From the NCBI RefSeq assembly GCF_030730905.1, contig NZ_JAVAMP010000014.1, forward strand, positions 1 through 64,000: DNA of 64,000 bases. The letters run 5' to 3'. The stretch's first letter is position 1. Each line of letters starts with the position of its first letter. The notes under the pieces were generated by a model, which ran no database searches, was not told the origin of the DNA, and worked only from the letters and a program-made list of their open reading frames with translations. This document shows positions 8,122 through 16,291 of this stretch, piece by piece. This DNA is from Chengkuizengella axinellae. Lineage in GTDB: Bacteria; Bacillota; Bacilli; Paenibacillales; KCTC-33759. The position numbers and the translations under genes were made by a program.

Positions 8122-8205
8122 ATGTCTTCAGTATCAGGAATTATTAGTTTATCTACCAGCATTTTTTACATCATTGCTGTTATCATTTTTTTGAAATTTT
8201 TATAA
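8122..8205 (+). CDS. Possible 27-residue membrane peptide
   Basis: A short frame with a GAGGGTA ribosome-like site just before the ATG encodes MSSVSGIISLSTSIFYIIAV followed by IIFLKFL: a polar start, one hydrophobic helix and a lysine near the C-terminus. This layout occurs in type I toxins and in small spore membrane proteins. There is no homology evidence and no visible antisense partner, so it may be a chance frame. Confidence 0.25.
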   Translation: MSSVSGIISLSTSIFYIIAVIIFLKFL

Positions 8206-8534
8206 TCCAAAAATGTGAATGATATGAGATTAATTGAAAATATAAAACATAATAATCAATTTCTTAACCACTTATCGAGAAAAATAATGAGAAGAAAAAC
8301 ATAGTTAGCAAAAAGTAAGCACTACTAGTAGGGCTTACTTTATTCTGAATAACCTCTTCTCAATCTTGATTAATAATAACTGCTCTCATTTCCATATGAG
8401 AGACTTTGAATTCGCTTTTGCATCTGCAATTCTCCAATATCTCGAGCCATTTGTTGATAACACCATACTACTGAATGTCTCATGTTTGAATAAAAGATAT
8501 TGTCTCAATCCCATGTTTCATTTGTTTTTCCTCA
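8206..8534. other. Intergenic region between aroA and the EamA transporter
   Basis: A strong hairpin lies at 8312-8341. Apart from that I see only short protein-like pieces without starts or ribosome sites. Nothing supports a gene. Confidence 0.4.
8312..8341. terminator. Hairpin terminator between convergent genes
   Basis: AAAGTAAGC (8312-8320) pairs perfectly with GCTTACTTT (8333-8341). The inner bases ACTA/TAGT can extend the stem. T- and A-rich flanks let it serve both convergent neighbours. Confidence 0.65.
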
Positions 8535-9455
8535 TTAACCTTTTCCTAGTCTAAAGCGTGTTAAAATATTGGTGATTTTATATGTAGGATATTTAGAAGA
8601 ATATATAATCACTCCGTTTATAACTACTATTGTACCCCAAATTTGAGGCCATGATAACGTCTCTCCTAGTAAAAGAAACGCCAATAATGCTGTAAATATA
8701 GGATTAAAATTCAAAAACATTCCTGATTGAGTCCCTCCAACGTTCCGAACTCCAATATTCCAAAACAACATAGCCAGTACCGTAGCACCAATGGAAGTGT
8801 ATCCAATAGAACTCCAAAAGTTTAGATCAGGGGATTGAATAAAATATATTTTTTTAAATGTAAAAGGCACAAACATGAATAATCCAAAAATACCTGACCA
8901 AAAAGTAATGAATAATGGACTTAGATCACCTGCTGCATTTTTGATGATCAGAGAATATACTCCCCAAGTAAGCACAGCTAACAGCATATATAAATCTCCA
9001 ATATTAAAATTTAATTCCAACATTCGGAGCCAATCTCCATTTGTGATTACTATTAAAACACCTACTAAACCTATACCCATTCCAAGGATTTGTCTTAAAG
9101 AGAGTTTTTCCTTCACAAAAATAAATGCTAACAATGCAATAGCAATTGGATTTAATGCTGATATAACTCCTGTGTTCGTAGCCGAAGTATGCTCAAGGGC
9201 CATTAATACTAACATGTTGAACAAAAAGACTCCAGTAAATCCCATACCAATTAAAGGCCATATCGATTGTTTAGGGGGTAAAAACTTATTTTCTTGTATT
9301 AAAACAACAGGAATTAAAATGATAATGGCAATAAAGTAGCGCAAAAATGCCACCGTCTCTGGTCCAACATAACCCACTGCAACTTTAGATGCAACAAAAT
9401 TACCCGCCCATAACATACTAGTGATCAATAGCAGCCCATAATTTATAGCTTTCAT
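8535..9455 (-). CDS. EamA/DMT-family transporter (RhaT-like)
   Basis: A 306-residue protein made of two EamA repeats, each about 140 residues with five membrane helices. The first runs from LLITSMLWAGNFVASKVAVG to about GLVGVLIVITNG, the second from LAVLTWGVYSLIIKNAAG to VINGVIIY. The GALNPIAIALLAF-like and FNPIFTALLAFLLLGE segments are typical. These are drug/metabolite exporters of unknown substrate. GAGGAGA lies before the ATG at 9455. Convergent with aroA; no operon partner. Confidence 0.9.
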   Translation of the reverse strand: MKAINYGLLLITSMLWAGNFVASKVAVGYVGPETVAFLRYFIAIIILIPVVLIQENKFLPPKQSIWPLIGMGFTGVFLFNMLVLMALEHTSATNTGVISALNPIAIALLAFIFVKEKLSLRQILGMGIGLVGVLIVITNGDWLRMLELNFNIGDLYMLLAVLTWGVYSLIIKNAAGDLSPLFITFWSGIFGLFMFVPFTFKKIYFIQSPDLNFWSSIGYTSIGATVLAMLFWNIGVRNVGGTQSGMFLNFNPIFTALLAFLLLGETLSWPQIWGTIVVINGVIIYSSKYPTYKITNILTRFRLGKG

Positions 9456-9871
9456 AGTTGTATTCTCCTCTTCTTAATGTTTCAGATAAGTTACTGGATG
9501 TTTGATTGCCTCTGCACGCTCTAATTCATTAGGTATTACCATATCATTTTATGAATTTAGAAACCACATACTTTTTATTACATTCAGTAGTTCGCTTGCT
9601 TTCTACTATATTGGTTTCAATTTTTATGAATAGTAAAAGATATATTTCTGGTACTATTTTAGATCCTAGAATCCTACCTTTCCATGATTCGCCCTTTTTA
9701 ACAATAACCAAACACTCGTCTATACGCTTTTTCTGTCAACGCATATGATAATTTAAGTGATAGCGTCTCATATAAATGTCTCAAAATATATAGATCATCT
9801 TATCGTTGTTAATCCAAATTATCCTGAAACTATCCCTTAAAAAACAATATAAAAAGAAAGGAAATGAAAAT
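9456..9871. other. Intergenic region with the beta-helix gene promoter
   Basis: No gene is supported. A frame on the plus strand at 9551-9748 has no ribosome site and no recognisable protein. The right half holds a SigK-like promoter motif and the leader of the beta-helix gene. Confidence 0.4.
9724..9750 (+). promoter_or_regulatory. SigK-like promoter motif for the beta-helix gene
   Basis: CATATGATA at 9742-9750 matches the mother-cell SigK -10 form CATANNNTA. AC at 9724-9725 lies 16 nt upstream, where SigK promoters carry a minimal AC element. The match rests on few bases, but the convergent gene has a similar motif. Confidence 0.4.
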
Positions 9872-11383
9872 ATGAATACACTAATCGTTCCAACAGATTT
9901 TAGTACGATTCAAGAAGCGATTGACGCGGCCAATTCAGGCGATACCATTGAGGTTCTTGCAGCAGGTGGACCCTACACTGGCGCAACAATCTCAACGAAT
10001 GACCTTTCCCTCAAAGGCACAGGTAATCCTGTTCTAAAAGATTCCGTAAATGGTTTTTTACTTAACAACGTTTCGGGTGTCTCAATTGAGGGTTTTACTA
10101 TCCAAAATAGTGTTCATGGTATAAATATAATGTCTAGTAGCAACAACACCATTGAAAAAAACACCGTTAAAAACAACAGTGTTAGTGGTGTAAGTTTATT
10201 AGCTAGTAACAACAATTGGATTGAAAAGAATATCATTGAAAATAATAGTGTAGATGGGATAAATTTAGCGTCTAGTAACAACAACACCATTGAAACAAAT
10301 ACTGTTCAGAATAATAGTGTACAAGGTATATGGTTATCTTCTAGTAACAATAACACGATTGAAAAAAATACCTTTCAAAATAATAGTATTCATGGTATAA
10401 CTCTAGCGTCTAGTAACGACAACACGATTGAAAAAAATACCTCACAAAATAATAGTGTTAGTGGTGTAACTTTAGCGTCTAGTAACAACAACATGATCGA
10501 AAAAAATACGATCGATAGCAATGATCTTAATGGTATAACTCTAATGACAAGTAATAACAATACGATTGAAAAGAATACTGTTCAGAATAATTTTCTTAAT
10601 GGAATAAATTTATTGGTAGGAAACAACAATTGGATTGAAAAAAACACCGTTCAACATAATGGTTCTGACGGGGTAGGATTAGAACGTTCTGGCAACAATT
10701 CGATTGAAAAAAATACCGTTCAAAATAATGATTTTGACGGGATAGAATTAGAAGGTTCTCACGACAATGCACTTGAAAAGAATACCGTTCAAAATAATTT
10801 TTTTGATGGGATACAGTTAGCAGGTTCTGACAACAATGCGCTTGAAAAAAATACTATTCAAAATAATGATTTTGACGGGATAGAATTAGAAGGTTCTCAC
10901 GACAATGCACTTGAAAAGAATACCGTTCAAAACAATGGCTTTGATGGTATAGAGATAGTAGGATCTGACTACAATTCGATTAAAAAAAATACCACTCAAA
11001 ATAATGGGTTTGACGGGATAGAGATAGAAGTTTCTAAGCACAATACAATTGAAAAAAATACAGCTAAGAATAATGGATTTGACGGAATAGAGTTAGAAGT
11101 TTCTCTCAACAATACAATTGAAAAAAATACTGTTCAAAATAATGGTTCTGATGGTATAGAATTAGAGGTTTCTGACAATAACACAGTTGAAAAAAATACG
11201 GCTTTAAACAATATCGCTAACGGTATTGAAGTAGCATCAACTAGTGAACAAAATATTGTGTTTAAAAATACTTCCCTTGATAATGATAATATAGATCTTG
11301 TCGCTGATCCAAATACGAACACCGTCGCAAATAATGTCTGTAGTACAAGCGACCCCGCTGGACAATGTGTGGGTGGCTGTTAA
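9872..11383 (+). CDS. Right-handed beta-helix repeat protein (NosD-like)
   Basis: A protein of about 503 residues starting at the ATG at 9872 (AAAGGAAA upstream). After a leader (IVPTDFSTIQEAIDAANSGD) typical of NosD/pectate-lyase-like folds, about sixteen 23-residue repeats follow with the form NNTIEKNTVQNNSxxGIxL, giving a long parallel beta-helix. There is no signal peptide, membrane helix or catalytic motif. The C-terminus is cysteine-rich (CSTSDPAGQCVGGC). The absence of a secretion signal, the SigK-like promoter and the final cysteines suggest a structural protein of the spore surface; this is inference. Two adjacent repeat pairs (around 10730-10797 and 10868-10933) are almost identical at DNA level, showing recent internal duplication. 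Confidence 0.8.
   Translation: MNTLIVPTDFSTIQEAIDAANSGDTIEVLAAGGPYTGATISTNDLSLKGTGNPVLKDSVNGFLLNNVSGVSIEGFTIQNSVHGINIMSSSNNTIEKNTVKNNSVSGVSLLASNNNWIEKNIIENNSVDGINLASSNNNTIETNTVQNNSVQGIWLSSSNNNTIEKNTFQNNSIHGITLASSNDNTIEKNTSQNNSVSGVTLASSNNNMIEKNTIDSNDLNGITLMTSNNNTIEKNTVQNNFLNGINLLVGNNNWIEKNTVQHNGSDGVGLERSGNNSIEKNTVQNNDFDGIELEGSHDNALEKNTVQNNFFDGIQLAGSDNNALEKNTIQNNDFDGIELEGSHDNALEKNTVQNNGFDGIEIVGSDYNSIKKNTTQNNGFDGIEIEVSKHNTIEKNTAKNNGFDGIELEVSLNNTIEKNTVQNNGSDGIELEVSDNNTVEKNTALNNIANGIEVASTSEQNIVFKNTSLDNDNIDLVADPNTNTVANNVCSTSDPAGQCVGGC
10142..11238 (+). repeat. Tandem 69-bp coding repeats
   Basis: Sixteen in-frame units of 69 bp (23 codons) encode the beta-helix coils. Early units end in NNSVxGIxLASS, later ones in NNGFDGIELEVS, so the array has two sub-families. 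This suggests growth by local duplication. Confidence 0.8.
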
Positions 11384-11576
11384 TATTTGAATTTTGAGGT
11401 ATTCATAATACTTACCCTTTATTCTTGGGCATCAAATGTAATATAAATATTATAAACCTATCAACAGCAAGGTAGAACTTCCCTTTTATCTCCATGTCTA
11501 CTAAATCTCTATTTCTCAAATATCCCCCATAGTATGGACTGCCCATATTCTTAATGGTAAATATTTTTAAATTTAA

Positions 11577-11607
11577 AAGGTACCCTTCACATTAAGAAGG
11601 GCGCCTT
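11577..11607. terminator. Hairpin between convergent genes
   Basis: AAGGTACCCTTC (11577-11588) pairs with GAAGGGCGCCTT (11596-11607) with one wobble and one mismatch. It lies between the beta-helix gene and its convergent neighbour. Confidence 0.5.
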
Positions 11608-11618
11608 AATATTGAATA

Positions 11619-12065
11619 TCAGCAATCTGTCTCTTTATATTTGAAAAATAATTTTGTTCCAGTAAAGGTAATAGGACCTTGTAAGAATACGTTACTATTG
11701 CTCGAATAAGCAACAACCTCATAAGTCACACCATTTTCAAAATCAGAAAATTCATCAACATATTGCTGTGAAAAAATTTGTCCAAAATCATCATTTAATT
11801 CTCGATCAACTTCTGTTATTGAAGTGTAAATAGGAGTGCCATTTTTTAATATTTGATGAGTGATTGATACAACATTAAGAGTATTATCGTTATCTATATG
11901 AAAAATACTATTTAACCAAATGATATCCTTTGGTCCTAAGCAATCCTCAAAAGTAATTTCTGCGACAACAGTAGGATCGTCAGGATCGGTTGATAGTAGT
12001 GTTTGTTCAGGAGTATTTCTAGGAGTAACAAATTCAAAATCCAATATATCTACTTTTTTATACAT
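11619..12065 (-). CDS. Unrecognised 148-residue protein, possible spore-surface protein
   Basis: I do not recognise a family. The protein begins MYKKVDILDFEFVTPRNTPE, is rich in beta-type sequence (VVAEITFEDCLG, YEVVAYSSNSNVFLQGPITF) and ends in ETDC. It has no signal peptide or membrane helix. GAGGTG lies 8 nt before the ATG at 12065; an in-frame GTG at 12077 overlaps that site and is less likely. A SigK-like promoter sits 35-60 bp upstream. It faces the beta-helix gene, which has a similar promoter motif, so both may be made late in sporulation in the mother cell. Function is inference only. Confidence 0.6.
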   Translation of the reverse strand: MYKKVDILDFEFVTPRNTPEQTLLSTDPDDPTVVAEITFEDCLGPKDIIWLNSIFHIDNDNTLNVVSITHQILKNGTPIYTSITEVDRELNDDFGQIFSQQYVDEFSDFENGVTYEVVAYSSNSNVFLQGPITFTGTKLFFKYKETDC

Positions 12066-12099
12066 TCTATATTTCACCTCTTTTCTTATAGAGTTACTA

Positions 12100-12127
12100 T
12101 ATATTATGCTGGTGAAATCATGCTTGT
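12100..12127 (-). promoter_or_regulatory. SigK-like promoter
   Basis: On the minus strand CATAATATA (12108-12100) matches the SigK -10 form CATANNNTA exactly. ACA at 12127-12125 lies 16 nt upstream as the -35 element. It is well placed for the gene starting at 12065. Confidence 0.5.
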
Positions 12128-12440
12128 ATAGGTATTTAATGAAATCTATTAAAAAAGGCAGTAATCTAAAAGATCAATGTTTATGAGTTAGTTTTCAAAT
12201 CATTTTAGATTCATTCCATCAAAGGGAACTTAACAAGCATTAAAGAAGGATTTAACTTTAGCATGGAGAAATGATTCACTAATAATATTTATGTTCAGAG
12301 ATAGAATAGTCTAATGATGATACTCAACCACCAACAAGGACTTAGAGGTATTCATTATGGAAAAGATAGAGATGAATATTTGAATATTCAAACAAACTTT
12401 TTAGGTTCTAAATTAAACTTTTTGTTAAGGAGGAATTACA
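12128..12440. other. Intergenic leader upstream of nnr
   Basis: I see no gene or strong structure here; only AT-rich sequence and the AAGGAGG site just before the nnr TTG start. Confidence 0.4.
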
Positions 12441-13976
12441 TTGCATGTAGTTACTTCAGTGGAGATGCGCAAGCTTGATCAATATACTATAGAAACGATT
12501 GGAATCCCTTCTATAGTTCTGATGGAAAATGCAGGGCGTGAAGTTGCTAATGAAATTATCTTTTGGTCTGAGCAACAAAAACATCGTGCAAAAAAATGGT
12601 TGATTCTAGTTGGAAAAGGAAATAATGGTGGTGATGGTTTGGTTGCTGCTAGACATTTAATAGAAGCTGGTTTTGATATTAAAATCATATATGCTCAGTC
12701 TTCAGATACATTCAAAGGGGATATGATCATTCAATATAAAATTACAAAAAACATAAATCTATCCTCATCTGTTTATCAAAAAGATACAATAAGCTGGACT
12801 GAATATGATGGGATTATAGATGCATTACTTGGTACGGGTACTAAAGGAACACCTAAAGAACCCTATTCTTCCCTTATTGATGAAGCAAACGCTTCAGGTC
12901 TTCCAATTTTTTCAATAGACATCCCGAGTGGATTAGATGCCGATACTGGAATGATCTATCAACCATGTATCCAAGCACATCAAACTATTACTTTAGCATT
13001 TTTAAAATGTGGTCTTGTCCAATCCCCTGGAGCAGAAGCATCAGGAAATGTTATAGTGAAACCCATAGGAATTCCCATATCATCTGCTGAAAATTATCCA
13101 ATACATACTTATGTACTACAACCATCCGTTTTTACAAAAAAACTAAATGTGGATATTAATCTCCCTAGAAACGTGAACACACATAAAGGAACCTATGGAC
13201 ATGTACTTGTCATAGCAGGAACTATTCAAATGAGCGGTGCAGGATTGCTTTGTTCCAAAGCAGCATTACGTTCAGGCAGTGGATTAGTTACTTGGATTTT
13301 GCCAAAAACTGTTGCAAAACACATGTTAGGAGTATTGCCTGAAGCCATGTTATTTCCTATTGAGGATAAGAATAGTGGACAATGGAGCCTGCCATCAACT
13401 GAAAATATTATAAATGTAAGTAAAAACAAAGAGTCTATTGTAATTGGACCTGGATTAGGAAGGTTTAAAGATGATGAGCTTTGGTTACAAAAAATTTGGG
13501 AAGGTGTTAACAGTCCTGTTGTATTAGATGCGGATGCTTTAAATATCATCTCAGATGCAGAACATTTTAAAGATTGGCATCGCAATAAAATTCCCATCAT
13601 TATTACTCCTCATCCAGGAGAGATGGCACGCCTAATGAATTGTACGACTAATGAAATACAAGAAAATAGAATTCAAAAGGCTAGAGCTTATGCTGTGAAA
13701 CATCAGCTTATTGTAGTACTCAAAGGGGCACACACTATTATTGCGTTACCCAATGGCAGCATCTATATTAACAACACTGGAAATGCAGGCATGGCTACAG
13801 GAGGCGCTGGTGATGTACTTGCAGGAATGATCGCAGGATTGTTAGCACAAGGATTTTCTGCAGAGCAAGCAGCAGCTCTTGGAGTATATCATCATGGATT
13901 AGCTGGGGACCGTGCAGCTGCAAAAAGAAATTCTCAAAATTCTTTAATTGCTGGAGATATTATTGAAGAACTATAA
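12441..13976 (+). CDS. nnr: Bifunctional NAD(P)HX epimerase/dehydratase
   Basis: A 511-residue fusion that repairs hydrated NAD(P)H. The N-terminal ~215 residues are a YjeF_N epimerase (MENAGREVANEI, GKGNNGGDGLVAARHL, DALLGTGTKG, DIPSGLDADTG). The C-terminal part is a ribokinase-like ADP/ATP-dependent dehydratase (HKGTYGHVLVIAGT, VIGPGLGRF, DADALNII, TPHPGEMARL, VLKGAHT), with GGAGD at 454-458 providing catalytic Asp458. Length fits the fused form. The start is a TTG at 12441, preceded by AAGGAGG with 7-nt spacing. A truncated copy of a dispersed repeat follows the stop. Confidence 0.95.
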   Translation: MHVVTSVEMRKLDQYTIETIGIPSIVLMENAGREVANEIIFWSEQQKHRAKKWLILVGKGNNGGDGLVAARHLIEAGFDIKIIYAQSSDTFKGDMIIQYKITKNINLSSSVYQKDTISWTEYDGIIDALLGTGTKGTPKEPYSSLIDEANASGLPIFSIDIPSGLDADTGMIYQPCIQAHQTITLAFLKCGLVQSPGAEASGNVIVKPIGIPISSAENYPIHTYVLQPSVFTKKLNVDINLPRNVNTHKGTYGHVLVIAGTIQMSGAGLLCSKAALRSGSGLVTWILPKTVAKHMLGVLPEAMLFPIEDKNSGQWSLPSTENIINVSKNKESIVIGPGLGRFKDDELWLQKIWEGVNSPVVLDADALNIISDAEHFKDWHRNKIPIIITPHPGEMARLMNCTTNEIQENRIQKARAYAVKHQLIVVLKGAHTIIALPNGSIYINNTGNAGMATGGAGDVLAGMIAGLLAQGFSAEQAAALGVYHHGLAGDRAAAKRNSQNSLIAGDIIEEL

Positions 13977-13981
13977 TATGA

Positions 13982-14030
13982 TACCCACAAAAGTGAAGAG
14001 AATGCTCCGATGATTAAAATAGTAAAAAAA
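13982..14030 (+). repeat. Dispersed hairpin repeat, copy A (truncated)
   Basis: ATACCCACAAAAGTGAAGAG and the following GATGATTAA match the left part of copies at 14761 and 21963, but the right arm ACTTTTGCGG is missing. It lies directly after nnr. Confidence 0.55.
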
Positions 14031-14076
14031 TAGATTGATACCAGCATAAAATCTTCTCGAACTAGGAGGTAAAATA

Positions 14077-14760
14077 ATGTGTGGTAGATTTACGATTACC
14101 GTTACAATTGATGAATTATTAAGTCGTTATTTAATAGAATCCGTTCCTTTTCGATACATCCCAAGATATAATGCTGCACCAGGACAACTGATTACTTCTA
14201 TCATTGCTAACAAAGGGAAAAATAGAATCGGGCAGCTAAAGTGGGGACTTGTACCCTCTTGGGCAAAGGATGAAAAAATCGGATACAAACTAATAAATGC
14301 TAGAGCAGAAACTCTTCAGGAAAAAGCATCATTCAAAAAAATAGTCCATAATAAACGGTGCATTATACCAGTAGATGGTTTCTATGAATGGAAGAAAACA
14401 AATGGTATGAAGCAACCCATGAGAATCCAACTAAAAGATCAAAGCGTATTCTCCCTCGCAGGATTATATGATACATGGGTAAATTCCGAAGGAGAAAAAT
14501 TACATAGCTGCACAATTATCACTACGGAACCTAATCAACTCATGTTACATATTCACGATCGCATGCCTGTGATTTTAAACCGAGAAGAAGAGAATCAATG
14601 GCTTAATCATGAACAATATCAGTTTGATTCTCTTAAACCGCTGTTCAAACCTTACCCTTCGGATCAAATGATGGCTTATCCTGTATCCAATGTAGTTGGC
14701 AATGTTAAAAACGATTCACCAGAATGTATTGAGGAGTATACGGAACCGTTATTGTTTTAA
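14077..14760 (+). CDS. SRAP-family (YedK/HMCES) DNA-protein crosslink protein
   Basis: A 227-residue SOS-response-associated peptidase domain protein. Cys2 in MCGRFT becomes the catalytic N-terminal residue after Met removal and forms a thiazolidine link to abasic sites in single-stranded DNA. The other family residues are visible: PRYNAAPGQ, WGLVPSWAKD, INARAET, CIIPVDGFYEWKK with the catalytic Glu, and HDRMPVIL with the His. Complete length. AGGAGG lies 7-8 nt before the ATG. A copy of the dispersed hairpin repeat follows its stop directly. No other repair gene is adjacent. Confidence 0.95.
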   Translation: MCGRFTITVTIDELLSRYLIESVPFRYIPRYNAAPGQLITSIIANKGKNRIGQLKWGLVPSWAKDEKIGYKLINARAETLQEKASFKKIVHNKRCIIPVDGFYEWKKTNGMKQPMRIQLKDQSVFSLAGLYDTWVNSEGEKLHSCTIITTEPNQLMLHIHDRMPVILNREEENQWLNHEQYQFDSLKPLFKPYPSDQMMAYPVSNVVGNVKNDSPECIEEYTEPLLF

Positions 14761-14819
14761 ATACCCATAAAAGTGAAGAAAAAGCTTTGATGATTAATCC
14801 TATTACTTTTGCGGAGTCC
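14761..14819 (+). repeat. Dispersed hairpin repeat, copy B
   Basis: ATACCCATAAAAGTGAAGAA at the left and CCTATTACTTTTGCGGAG at the right form an imperfect inverted repeat (CCCATAAAAGT with ACTTTTGCGG). It is close to copy C at 21963-22019, including the shared AATCCTATTACTTTTGCGG. It starts right after the SRAP stop codon. Confidence 0.65.
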
Positions 14820-15112
14820 ACAACTATGCATTCCAGAAAGTGAAGTATAATCGTTTCTCTTTCATGAGTGGATTCGTGTCAGAGTTAAATGTTAAATTAA
14901 AATAAGAGAATTCGAGGGTCTTATTATTAATATCACCTTAGATTTGATAAAACAATAGAAATAGAGCCAACATTTTTCCCTTATTTCAACTTATCCTTAT
15001 ATAATCTGACCTTCCTGTTTCTTTTGGAATGAATTTTTTATTCACCCAGTCTAACGTTGGTCAAGCCTATTCATAAAGAAAGGGTTGATAGGTATATCAG
15101 AATGTTTTAACA
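14820..15112. other. Intergenic stretch between SRAP gene and glpX
   Basis: I see no reading frame, promoter or structure with support apart from the repeat to the left and the terminator to the right. Confidence 0.4.
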
Positions 15113-15134
15113 AAAAAATTGAAGATGGCATCTT
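15113..15134 (-). terminator. Intrinsic terminator of glpX
   Basis: On the minus strand AAGAT-GCC-ATCTT is followed by CAATTTTTTT, directly downstream of the glpX stop. Confidence 0.6.
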
Positions 15135-15144
15135 TTTCGTTATC

Positions 15145-16128
15145 TTAAGAAATTACTTTTTCTTTATCTTTGAAAAAGGCTTTATTCGGTAAATAATGAA
15201 TCGATTTGATATTTCTGACTGTACGCGTTTTAGCTCTCATCACAATTGAATCTGTTTCCGCTCGCTTACCTGAGAGATAACGAACTCCGCTTAAGAAATC
15301 TCCTTCTGTTACTCCTGTTGCTGCAAAAATGACATCATCCGTACCAACCATATCATCCATAGTTAACACCTGACATGGTCTTTCAAAACCCATGATTACA
15401 CAACGGTCATATTCTTCTTGCGTACCAGGCATTAATCTTCCCTGTATTTCTCCTCCTAAACAACGAAGTGCTGCTGCAGCTAATACTCCTTCAGGAGCAC
15501 CACCTGACCCAATATACATGTCTACACCTGCTTCAGGTAATGAAGGGGCTATAGCTCCTGCGACATCACCTTCAGACAATAATTTAATTCGCACTCCGAT
15601 TTGGCGCAATTGTAAAATTAAATGGTTATGACGTTCACGATCTAATATGGTAACAGATAAATCTGAGATTCTTTTATTTAAAGCTTTTGCAGCTTTATTA
15701 ATTATTTCCTCCAAGGGATCATCAATATTTAAAATGCCTACTAGTTCTGGTCCTACTGCTAACTTTTCCATGTACATATCTGGGGCATGAAGCAGGTTCC
15801 CTTTATTGGCTACTGCAATCACGGCAAGCGCATTATTTAGTCCCTTAGCTACAATTTCTGTACCATCTAAAGGATCAACAGCAACATCTAATTCCGGCCC
15901 AGATCCACTTCCTACATTTTCACCGATATATAACATTGGTGCCTCATCCATCTCACCTTCACCTATAACAACTGTACCTTTCATAGATACTGAGTTTAAT
16001 ACGTATCTCATGGCTGAGGTTGCTGCTTGATCCGCCCCCTCTTTATTTCCACGCCCCATCCAAGGAGCAGACGCTAATGCAGCTAACTCAGTAATTCTAA
16101 CTATTTCTAATGCTAATTCGCGCTCCAT
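15145..16128 (-). CDS. glpX: Class II fructose-1,6-bisphosphatase
   Basis: A 327-residue GlpX-type phosphatase, which converts fructose-1,6-bisphosphate to fructose-6-phosphate in gluconeogenesis with Mg/Mn. Family motifs seen are WMGRGNKEGADQAA near the N-terminus, VIGEGEMDEAPML, DVAVDPLDGTEIVAKG (the metal-binding DPLDGT) and YIGSGGAPEGVLAAAA. AGGAGAGG precedes the ATG at 16128; a longer frame to 16170 has no site. It is the last gene of the minus-strand block ccpN-ppsR-glpX, separated from ppsR by 163 bp containing an inverted repeat. Confidence 0.95.
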   Translation of the reverse strand: MERELALEIVRITELAALASAPWMGRGNKEGADQAATSAMRYVLNSVSMKGTVVIGEGEMDEAPMLYIGENVGSGSGPELDVAVDPLDGTEIVAKGLNNALAVIAVANKGNLLHAPDMYMEKLAVGPELVGILNIDDPLEEIINKAAKALNKRISDLSVTILDRERHNHLILQLRQIGVRIKLLSEGDVAGAIAPSLPEAGVDMYIGSGGAPEGVLAAAALRCLGGEIQGRLMPGTQEEYDRCVIMGFERPCQVLTMDDMVGTDDVIFAATGVTEGDFLSGVRYLSGKRAETDSIVMRAKTRTVRNIKSIHYLPNKAFFKDKEKVIS

Positions 16129-16184
16129 GATATCCTCTCCTTTTATAAAATTTTCAAAATATTCAATCATTTTATGTTATGTGC

Positions 16185-16256
16185 AGAGAAGCTTAAAAAG
16201 AGAATCGTATTGTTTGGTACAATAATCCCCTCAGTGCCTCCACTTTAAACTTCTCT
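16185..16256. repeat. 13-bp inverted repeat between ppsR and glpX
   Basis: AGAGAAGCTTAAA (16185-16197) and TTTAAACTTCTCT (16244-16256) are complementary with one mismatch and enclose about 46 bases. Transcribed on the minus strand they could fold into a leader or attenuator before glpX. No T-run follows. Confidence 0.45.
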
Positions 16257-16291
16257 TCACTGTTTTTTATTTCGTTATTAATGCCAACTCA

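Noticed and set aside
8366-8554. 62-codon plus-strand frame overlapping the EamA gene end
   Set aside because: No ribosome site and composition typical of antisense to other sequence.
9551-9748. 65-codon plus-strand frame
   Set aside because: No ribosome site, no recognisable protein and it lies in the leader region of the beta-helix gene.
10142-11238. Regular ~69-bp repeats that could be taken for a CRISPR array or satellite
   Set aside because: They are in one open frame, encode a conserved 23-residue beta-helix motif and lack alternating unique spacers.
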